Assembly: GCF_029690045.1 (NCBI RefSeq)
Contig: NZ_CP121464.1
Location: 496,001 to 560,000, forward strand
Source: Janthinobacterium rivuli
Lineage (GTDB): Bacteria; Pseudomonadota; Gammaproteobacteria; Burkholderiales; Burkholderiaceae_D
DNA: 64,000 nt
Direction of reading: 5' to 3'
The position numbers were made by a program, and so were the translations under genes. Below are positions 57,971-64,000 of this stretch, piece after piece (within the stretch, counting starts at the first letter, position 1; each line of letters opens with the position of its first letter). Under the pieces are notes generated by a model, which was not told where the DNA came from, made no database searches, and saw nothing but the letters and a program-made list of their open reading frames with translations.

Positions 57971-59344
57971 ATGACCGAGGTCGACTATTCCCTGAGCACC
58001 GACAGCACGCCGCGCCCTGCCGATGCGAACCTGATGCCGCCCTTGCCGCCGCAGCCGAAGAGCTTGCGCGAAACGGGACTCGAGCGGCCGCTGGTCGTCG
58101 AACTGATCGCCAAGCTGATGTTTGTGGGTGGCAAGACGCACCTGTCCGCGCTGACGACGCGCTTGCGCCTGTCGATCAATGTCTTGCGCGAAGTGCTCGA
58201 TTTCATGGTGGCCGAGCAGATGGCCGAAGTGGCCTGGCGCGGCGAATCCGATATCGATGTGCAGTACCAGCTGACGGGCGCCGGCAAGCAGCGCGCCAGC
58301 GCTTTTCTTGAGCGCTGCGCATATATCGGCGCCGCGCCCGTCACCCTGGAAGCGTACCGCGCCATGGTGGCGCGCCAGTCGTGGCAGGCGCAGGAACAGC
58401 GCGTCGGCAGCGACGACCTGGCCGCCGTGCTCGGTGGCGCCCATGCGGGGCCGGGCATGCTCGACGTGGTGGGAGCTGCCCTGCATTCGGGACGCTCGCT
58501 GCTGCTGTACGGTCCGCCCGGCAGCGGCAAGTCGACCCTGGCGCTGCAGCTGGGACAATTGCTGCATGGTCTAGTCGCCGTGCCGTACGCCATCGTCGTC
58601 GGCCAGGACATCATCCAGTTGTACGATCCGGCCCAGCACCTGCCGCCCGCGCCGCAGCACGTCAGCCATGCGCGCCAGGCGCTGGAGCGGCGCAGCACGG
58701 ATATCCGCTGGGTACTGTGCCAGCGTCCCGTGATCCACGTGGGCGCCGAGCTCGACGCCGGCATGCTGGAACTGCGCCATGACGCCAGCGGCGCCTGCTA
58801 CCAGGCGCCGCCGCATGTGCGGGCCAACAATGGCATGCTGATCATCGACGACCTGGGCCGCCAGCGTCTGGGCGCGCCGGAATTGCTGACGCGGCTGATG
58901 CAGCCGCTGGCGCGCGGCAGCGATCAGCTGGGTCTGCCCGGCGGGGTGCAGATCAGCGTGCCGTTCGACAATGCCCTCGTGCTGGCCACGAACCTGCCGC
59001 CGGGCGAGCTGTTTGACGCCGCCTTGCTGCGCCGCATCGGCTACAAGGTGCAGGTGGGGCCGCTGGCCGAGAACACCTATCGCGCCCTGTTCCGCCAGCA
59101 ATGCCGGCTGGCCGGCATGGCCATCGACGAACTGGCCGTGAACCATCTGCTGCAGCTGCATGGCGCGCAGGGACGGCCCTTGCTGGCCAGCTATCCGCAG
59201 GAATTGCTGGCGCGCATAGGCGACTTCGCCGGCTTTGCCGGCTGCGAGCCGCGCCTGACACTGGCCGCCCTGGAGCAGGCCTGGGGCAGCCTGTTTGCCA
59301 GCTGCGACATGCCGGCCGCCAGCCTGTGCGAGCGTATCGCATGA
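57971..59344 (+). CDS. AAA ATPase of the Tad pilus locus
   Basis: The 457-residue soluble ATPase has an N-terminal winged-helix-like part (ERPLVVELIAKLMFVGGKTH, TRLRLSINVLREVLDFMV), Walker A YGPPGSGKST, Walker B MLIIDDLGRQ and sensor ATNLPPGELFD. It is not the TadA secretion ATPase nor the TadZ ATPase. It is placed between CpaA and CpaB in pilus loci of this group; its role is unknown, perhaps remodelling or regulation. AGGAGA precedes the ATG. It ends in an ATGA overlap with cpaB. Confidence 0.8.
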   Translation: MTEVDYSLSTDSTPRPADANLMPPLPPQPKSLRETGLERPLVVELIAKLMFVGGKTHLSALTTRLRLSINVLREVLDFMVAEQMAEVAWRGESDIDVQYQLTGAGKQRASAFLERCAYIGAAPVTLEAYRAMVARQSWQAQEQRVGSDDLAAVLGGAHAGPGMLDVVGAALHSGRSLLLYGPPGSGKSTLALQLGQLLHGLVAVPYAIVVGQDIIQLYDPAQHLPPAPQHVSHARQALERRSTDIRWVLCQRPVIHVGAELDAGMLELRHDASGACYQAPPHVRANNGMLIIDDLGRQRLGAPELLTRLMQPLARGSDQLGLPGGVQISVPFDNALVLATNLPPGELFDAALLRRIGYKVQVGPLAENTYRALFRQQCRLAGMAIDELAVNHLLQLHGAQGRPLLASYPQELLARIGDFAGFAGCEPRLTLAALEQAWGSLFASCDMPAASLCERIA

Positions 59345-60198
59345 AAAACCGGCGCGCCCTCCTGATGATGGGCCTGGCGGTCGTGCTGGGTCTGCTGGCC
59401 GTGCTGCTGGCCTCGCACTGGCTGCTGCGCCAGACGCCGGCCGGCAAGGGCAAGATCGTCGTCGCCGCCAGCGATGTCAACCTGGGCCAGCGGCTGACGC
59501 CCGAGATGCTGCGCCTGGCCGAGTGGCCGGCGGAAAGCTTGCCGCAAGGCGCTCTGCAAGACCCGGCAAAGCTGGCGGGACGGGTGCTGAAAACCAGCGT
59601 GCTGCGCGGCGAGCCGCTGAGCGAAGCCAAGCTGGCGCCGGCCGGCACCCTGGGTGGCCTGTCGGCCCTGATCACGGAAGGGCGGCGCGCCATCACCGTG
59701 CGCGTCAACGATGTGATCGGCGTGGCCGGCTTCGCCTTGCCGGGCAACTATGTCGACATCATCGTGAGCACCCAGCAAGATGCCGGCGACCGCGCGTTTC
59801 CGCAAAGCCGCAACATTTCCAAGATCGTGCTCGAACGCATCCTCGTGCTGGCCGTGGCGCAGGAAGTGGGGCGCGACGAGACCAAGCCGCGCGTGGTCAA
59901 TGCGGTGACCCTGGAAGTGACGCCGGAACAGGCGGAAAACCTGGACCTGGCGCGCAGCGTGGGCAGCCTGTCGCTGGTGCTGCGCAACCAGGTCGACCCG
60001 CAGCCGGGCGTGACGGCGGGCGCCACCAAGCTGACCCTGCTGGGCGGACCGCACGAAGCTGACGAAGCTGTTCCAGCCGCCGCACCCGTGCTGGCCGCAG
60101 CGCCGCGCGCGGTACGCGTGGCGAAGGCGCCGCCGGAAGCGACGCGCCAGTGCAGCGGCGTCATCGACGGGACGCGCCAGTCGCGCGAATGTTTTTAG
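59341..60198 (+). CDS. cpaB: Flp pilus assembly protein CpaB/RcpC
   Basis: The 285-residue protein has one N-terminal membrane helix (LLMMGLAVVLGLLAVLLASH), a SAF/beta-clip domain (VVAASDVNLGQRLTPEMLRL) and the CpaB/RcpC core (GRRAITVRVNDVIGVAGFALPGNYVDII, with TLEVTPEQAENLDLARSVG later). It bridges the secretin and inner membrane complex. It starts within the previous stop. Confidence 0.92.
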   Translation: MKNRRALLMMGLAVVLGLLAVLLASHWLLRQTPAGKGKIVVAASDVNLGQRLTPEMLRLAEWPAESLPQGALQDPAKLAGRVLKTSVLRGEPLSEAKLAPAGTLGGLSALITEGRRAITVRVNDVIGVAGFALPGNYVDIIVSTQQDAGDRAFPQSRNISKIVLERILVLAVAQEVGRDETKPRVVNAVTLEVTPEQAENLDLARSVGSLSLVLRNQVDPQPGVTAGATKLTLLGGPHEADEAVPAAAPVLAAAPRAVRVAKAPPEATRQCSGVIDGTRQSRECF

Positions 60199-60204
60199 CC
60201 AACC

Positions 60205-61665
60205 ATGGACACGCTCATGAACCGCGCCCTGTTGATACTGTTCTGCCTGCTGTCGCCGCTGGCCGGCGCGGCGGCCGATCCTGGCCCGCGCTGCGGCGGT
60301 GAAGCGGCCTCGCCCGGCAATTTGCAGCTGCAGGTGGGCAAGTCGAGCATGCTGCGCCTGCCTGAAGCCGTGCAACAGCGCAGCGTCGGCAACCCGGCCA
60401 TCGTGCAAGCCATGCTGGTCGCGCCCGATACCTTGTATGTGGTCGGCGTCGAGGTGGGCAGCACGAACATGATCATCCAGGGCAGGAGCGGCGTGTGCAG
60501 TGTGGTGAACGTCAGCGTCAGCATGGACCCGGCCGGCTTGCAAGCGACCCTGGCGGCCCTGATGCCGGAAGAAAAAGCCATCCGCGTCACGGCCGTGGCC
60601 GACACCCTGGTGCTGTCGGGCACGGTGCAGGATGCGGGCGCCGTGCTGCGCGCCGTCGAGCTGGGGCATGCGTATGTGCGCCGCGCTACGGTGCCGCTGG
60701 CGCTGCCCAAGCCTGCCGATGGCGCCGCCATGCCCCTCGCCGCCACGGCGCCCGGTGGCGGCGCGGGCGGCGCGAACAGCCGCATCATCAACATGCTCGA
60801 CGTCAGCGCGCCGCAGCAGGTGATGCTGGCCGTGCAGATCGCCGAAGTGTCGAAGTCGCTGCTGGAACGGCTGGAAGTGGGCGCCACCCTGCGCTTCGCT
60901 TCCGGCAGCTGGGCCACCACCTTGCTGTCGAATTTTCTCAGTGGCACGGCCAATGGCTTGCTCGACGTGCGCAAGTCGAATGGCCGCCAGCAGCTGACCA
61001 TCGAGGCGCAGAAACAGGATGGCCTGGTGCGCATTCTGGCCGAGCCGACGGTGATGGCGATCAGCGGGCAGGAGGGCAGTTTTCTGGCGGGCGGCAAGAT
61101 CTTCATTCCCGTCGGCCAGGACAACAACAAGATCACCCTGGAAGAGCGCGAATACGGCGTCGGCCTGCGTTTTACGCCGACCGTGCTGTCGGGCGGGCGC
61201 ATCAATTTGAAGGTGGCGCCGGAAGTGTCGGAATTGTCGCGCGAGGGGGTGGGCATTTCCGCCGCCGGCGTCAGCGGACGTTCTATTTTGCCCGTCATCA
61301 CCACGCGGCGCGCCTCGACCACGGTGCAGCTGTACGACGGCCAGAGCTACGCCATCGGCGGCCTCATCAAGAACAACCAGGTGAGCAACATCACGGGCGT
61401 GCCCTGGCTCAGCGAAGTGCCTATCCTCGGCGCGCTGTTTCGCAGCACGGATTTCCAGAATGACCGCACGGAATTGCTGTTCGTCATTACCGCGCATCTG
61501 GTGAAACCCTTGCCGGCCGACGCCGTGCTGCCGACGGCGCAACTGGCGCAGCCTTCGCGCATGGACTTGATGTTGGGCGGCAAGATGGAAGGCACGCTGG
61601 CGCCGCCGTCCGTGCCGCCGTCGGTACCAGCACCGCGCGCGGCCAACGGTTTCGAATTGAAATGA
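60205..61665 (+). CDS. cpaC: Secretin CpaC/RcpA of the Flp pilus
   Basis: The 486-residue outer-membrane secretin has a signal peptide (about residues 1-24). The N-terminal pilus/BON-like domain reads GNLQLQVGKSSMLRLPEAVQ, and the secretin domain runs from about residue 210 (QVMLAVQIAEVSKSLLERL, ITLEEREYGVGLRFTPTVLSGGR, GVPWLSEVPILGALFRSTDF, ELLFVITAHLVKPL). It forms the outer-membrane channel for the pilus. An alternative ATG is at 60217. Confidence 0.93.
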   Translation: MDTLMNRALLILFCLLSPLAGAAADPGPRCGGEAASPGNLQLQVGKSSMLRLPEAVQQRSVGNPAIVQAMLVAPDTLYVVGVEVGSTNMIIQGRSGVCSVVNVSVSMDPAGLQATLAALMPEEKAIRVTAVADTLVLSGTVQDAGAVLRAVELGHAYVRRATVPLALPKPADGAAMPLAATAPGGGAGGANSRIINMLDVSAPQQVMLAVQIAEVSKSLLERLEVGATLRFASGSWATTLLSNFLSGTANGLLDVRKSNGRQQLTIEAQKQDGLVRILAEPTVMAISGQEGSFLAGGKIFIPVGQDNNKITLEEREYGVGLRFTPTVLSGGRINLKVAPEVSELSREGVGISAAGVSGRSILPVITTRRASTTVQLYDGQSYAIGGLIKNNQVSNITGVPWLSEVPILGALFRSTDFQNDRTELLFVITAHLVKPLPADAVLPTAQLAQPSRMDLMLGGKMEGTLAPPSVPPSVPAPRAANGFELK

Positions 61666-61681
61666 GATGGGGAGATACGCC

Positions 61682-61984
61682 ATGCCGAACGCGTTCCTGA
61701 CATCGCTGCGGCACTTGGCCGCCCTAGCCCTGGCCTTGCAGCTGGCCGCCTGCGCGCACGGCAGCACGCCGCAGCTGGACCGGCGTTTCGGCGACGCCGT
61801 GCGCCTGTCCATGGCGCAGCAGGTGCGCGATCCGGCCAGCGCCGGCAATCGTACGCCGGCCGATGGCCTTGACGGACCCAGCGCGCACGCCGTCATGCAG
61901 CGCTACCGCGCGTCGTTTGCCGAACCGAATGCCCAGGCGCCGCAGCCGGTGCAATTCATGCTGGGAGGCGGCAGTGGCAAATAG
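61682..61984 (+). CDS. Small pilus-locus lipoprotein
   Basis: The 100-residue lipoprotein has lipobox LAAC (about Cys24 after LALALQ), then a short folded part (FGDAVRLSMAQQVRDP, GPSAHAVMQRYRASF). Such small lipoproteins occur after the secretin in Tad loci and may act as a pilotin or stabiliser. GGGGAGA precedes the ATG at 61682. It overlaps the TadG-like gene by 11 bases. No specific family is claimed. Confidence 0.72.
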   Translation: MPNAFLTSLRHLAALALALQLAACAHGSTPQLDRRFGDAVRLSMAQQVRDPASAGNRTPADGLDGPSAHAVMQRYRASFAEPNAQAPQPVQFMLGGGSGK

Positions 61985-63401
61985 ACGCCAGCGCCAGCGC
62001 GGGGCGATGCTGATCGCCTTTTCCATCCTGCTCATCGTGGTGCTGGGCTTTATCGGCCTGGCGCTCGATGTGGGGCAAGTCATCGGCCGCAAGACGGAAC
62101 TGCAAAACCTGGCCGACAATGCGGCGATGGCGGCCGCCGCGGAACTGGTGGGTACGCCCGAGGGCTTGCTCGCCGCCGTGGAAAAAGCCAAGGGCAGCGC
62201 GGCCGACCGCAGCGCATGGCGCCGCCGCATGCAGGGCGCCATCCTGTCGGACGCCAGCATCCGCTTCGCCAGCACGCCCGACGCGCCCGCCAGCGGGTGG
62301 CATGCGGCGGGCGCCGTGCCCGACGCCGCCACGGCGCTGTTCGTGCGCGTCGATACGCAGGCCAATACCCCCTCGCTGGGGCGGGTGGCGACGGCGTTTC
62401 TCGGCGCCTGGTCGCCGGCGCTGCGCACCCTGGACACGGGCGCGCGCGCCGTGGCCGGGCGCACCAGCTTGCACCTGATGCCGCTGGCCGTCTGCGCGCT
62501 GTCGGCCAGCGCGGCCAGCCCGCGCACGAATGCGGCACTGCTGCCGGCCGTCGAGTTGCTGGAATATGGCTTTCGCCGCGGCGTGGCGTATAACCTGTTG
62601 AAACTCAATCCGCATGGCGCCACGGCCGAACATTTCGTGCTCAATCCGCTGGGCCAGCCGGGCGTGGTGGGAGTGTCGCAGCAGGTCGGCGAAGCGAGCG
62701 TGCTGCCGTTTGTCTGCAGCGGCACGGTGCAGTATCCGCGCATCGGCAGCGCCCAGGTGCACGTGCACCGGCCGTTTCCCGCCGCGCTGTGGACGGCCTT
62801 CAATGCGCGCTTCAACCAGCATGCGGGCAGCGGCTGCCATGCCGTCACGGCGCCGCCCGACACGAATATCCGCGCCTATCCGAATACGGCCGCGAGCTGG
62901 TGGATGACCAACGCGCCCGATGCGCCGAGCGCCCTGAGCACGGGCAATCCGCTGCTGTCCGTGGCCGATCCGGAATCGAACGCGACGCCGCCCGCCGTCG
63001 GCAGTTACGGGCCGCTGTGGTCGTTTTCCAGGGCGGCCAGGTACAGCAACCCGAAGCCGGCCGGCGGTTATCTGCCGTTTGCCACCAGCGACTGGCCCAA
63101 GCTGTATCCGGCCAGCCCGGCCGCGCCGGCCGCCAAGTCCGGCTACCCTGCCACGCCGCCCTACCAGACGCTGGGCTTCCAGACGGCGCCGACCGGCAAC
63201 ACGGGCGTGGCGCAGCGCCGCCTGCTGCACATCCCTCTGCTGGCCTGTCCCGTGCCGGCCGGCGGCGACGTGCTGGCGCAGGTGCGCGGCATCGGCCGCT
63301 TCTTCATGACGGCGCCGGCCAGCAATGGCGTATTGAGCGCCGAATTTGCCGGCCTGGTGGAAGAGGGCACGCTGGCCGGTCCCGCGGAGCTGCTGCGATG
63401 A
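61974..63401 (+). CDS. TadG-like pilus assembly protein
   Basis: The 475-residue protein has an N-terminal type IV-like hydrophobic stretch (RQRGAMLIAFSILLIVVLGFIGLALDVGQV) split by a short loop, followed by a large periplasmic domain. It matches the TadG/Flp pseudopilin-like family (Asn-Ala-Ala helix RKTELQNLADNAAMAAAAEL). I start at a GTG (61974) with GGGAGG 6 bases before it. The frame upstream to 61863 is only overlap with the lipoprotein gene. It ends in an ATGA overlap with a TadE-like gene. Confidence 0.85.
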   Translation: MANRRQRQRGAMLIAFSILLIVVLGFIGLALDVGQVIGRKTELQNLADNAAMAAAAELVGTPEGLLAAVEKAKGSAADRSAWRRRMQGAILSDASIRFASTPDAPASGWHAAGAVPDAATALFVRVDTQANTPSLGRVATAFLGAWSPALRTLDTGARAVAGRTSLHLMPLAVCALSASAASPRTNAALLPAVELLEYGFRRGVAYNLLKLNPHGATAEHFVLNPLGQPGVVGVSQQVGEASVLPFVCSGTVQYPRIGSAQVHVHRPFPAALWTAFNARFNQHAGSGCHAVTAPPDTNIRAYPNTAASWWMTNAPDAPSALSTGNPLLSVADPESNATPPAVGSYGPLWSFSRAARYSNPKPAGGYLPFATSDWPKLYPASPAAPAAKSGYPATPPYQTLGFQTAPTGNTGVAQRRLLHIPLLACPVPAGGDVLAQVRGIGRFFMTAPASNGVLSAEFAGLVEEGTLAGPAELLR

Positions 63402-63880
63402 AGCCGCCCTGCCGCGCCGCGCGCCGCCAGGGCGGCGTCGCCGCCATCGAGCTGGCGCTGATCCTGCTGTTTTTCATGGCGCTGTTGCCCTTCGTGCTGC
63501 TGTTCGGCCGCGCGCTGCTGGTGTACACGGCGCTGCAAAAAAGCGCGCACGATGCGGCGCGCTACATGGCGACCATGCCGTTGCCGCAGATGGGCAAGTT
63601 CGACACGGCGAGCCTGGGCGCCGCGCTGGCGCGCGAGATGGTGGCCGAAGCGATGGCGGAAAGCTGGCCGGACATCAACCCCGCATGGGTCAATGTGGAT
63701 TGCGTGTACGCCGACGATTCCTATGCCTGCGGCAGCTACGCGACGGCGCCGCTGCAGGTGCGCATCAAGGTCACCGCCGACATGCCGGTGGATTTCCTGC
63801 CCGCGCTGACCCGCAAGTGGCTGCCGCAACTGGCGCCGATTCCCCTGCGCGCCAACGCGACCTTGCGCTATGTGCATTGA
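63398..63880 (+). CDS. TadE-like pseudopilin
   Basis: The 160-residue protein has an N-terminal motif RRQGGVAAIELALILLFFMA (TadE-type cleavage after Gly) with a hydrophobic helix, then a periplasmic domain with two Cys (VNVDCVYADDSYACGSY), likely a disulfide. TadE/TadF proteins are minor pilins needed for Flp pilus assembly. It overlaps the TadG-like gene by 4 bases and the next gene by 11. Confidence 0.88.
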   Translation: MKPPCRAARRQGGVAAIELALILLFFMALLPFVLLFGRALLVYTALQKSAHDAARYMATMPLPQMGKFDTASLGAALAREMVAEAMAESWPDINPAWVNVDCVYADDSYACGSYATAPLQVRIKVTADMPVDFLPALTRKWLPQLAPIPLRANATLRYVH

Positions 63881-64000
63881 CCCGCACCGTCGCCGGCAGC
63901 GTCAGCGCGGCGTCTTCGCCGTCGAATTCGCCATGCTGGCGCTGCTGTTCTTCCTGTTCCTGTTCGCCATGCTGGAAATGGCGCGCGCCGTGTACGTGTG
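63870..64000 (+). CDS. TadE/TadF-like pseudopilin, N-terminal part (cut by window end)
   Basis: The first 43 codons are present: after a short basic start (MCIDPHRRRQRQRG), the hydrophobic segment VFAVEFAMLALLFFLFLFAM and EMARAVYV match the TadE-type leader and helix. The frame is open at base 64000. It overlaps the preceding gene by 11 bases, showing that the pilus locus continues beyond the window. Confidence 0.85.
   Translation, partial: MCIDPHRRRQRQRGVFAVEFAMLALLFFLFLFAMLEMARAVYV

Noticed and set aside
59191..61896. Minus-strand open frame of 901 codons across cpaB and cpaC
   Set aside because: Its codons mirror the plus-strand third-position bias; the plus-strand genes have domains, coupled starts and ribosome sites.
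1..64000. CRISPR array, IS element or prophage
   Set aside because: No regularly spaced repeats, transposase, integrase or structural phage proteins were recognised anywhere in the window.

Overview
The window is GC-rich, densely coded DNA from a free-living betaproteobacterium. The gene content (TonB-dependent carbohydrate uptake, an oxidative pentose pathway, a Tad/Flp pilus locus, c-di-GMP enzymes, GGGGTC-type intergenic palindromes) suggests Burkholderiales, most like Oxalobacteraceae such as Janthinobacterium, Massilia or Duganella. That placement is inference from protein resemblance; no rRNA is present. No IS element, prophage or CRISPR array was seen.

Layout. 1-2.5 kb: the tail of an M13 metallopeptidase, a membrane-anchored cytochrome c, tRNA-Arg(CCG) and an HTH/PIN toxin-antitoxin pair. 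2.6-26.4 kb: a pentose (most likely L-arabinose/arabinan) regulon in three same-direction transcription units followed by a LysR regulator. Unit 1 is TonB receptor, GPH symporter, GH43, aldose 1-epimerase. Unit 2 is pentonate dehydratase, AraD1-type dehydratase, alpha-ketoglutarate semialdehyde dehydrogenase, SDR sugar dehydrogenase, GH51, GH43, GH127/146. Unit 3 is a YtfQRT-YjfF importer plus GH43. Together these degrade extracellular arabinan or arabinosides, import the pentose and oxidise it non-phosphorylatively to 2-oxoglutarate. Each unit starts with the same 42-bp element, identically spaced to a -35/-10 pair, with the palindrome centred near -65 as expected for a LysR-type activator. 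This is the strongest regulatory signal in the window.

26.4-36.8 kb: a poorly characterised block. On the minus strand lie a caspase-like/Sel1 protein, a membrane protein, a lipoprotein and a TPR plus DUF6445-like oxygenase-fold protein. Divergently lie a sigma-factor-like protein, a possible anti-sigma membrane protein, a lipoprotein, a large membrane protein, a periplasmic glycerophosphodiesterase-like protein and a small membrane protein. It is the best candidate here for an undescribed system.

36.8-44 kb: a second sugar operon (LacI regulator with a perfect 26-bp operator on its own promoter, RbsACB-type importer, sugar isomerase-like protein, Gfo/Idh/MocA oxidoreductase, small ferredoxin). 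44-49.4 kb: a MoaD-like protein paired with a beta-propeller, a TetR/MBL-hydrolase divergent pair, a small coiled-coil protein and an orphan LacI regulator. 49.5-54.2 kb: a fused indolepyruvate ferredoxin oxidoreductase, an AT-rich 26-bp palindrome and a LysR regulator. 54.3-56.6 kb: convergent HD-GYP and GGDEF proteins. 57.1 kb to the end: a Tad/Flp pilus locus (pilin, prepilin peptidase, AAA ATPase, CpaB, CpaC, lipoprotein, TadG- and TadE-like proteins) that runs off the window.
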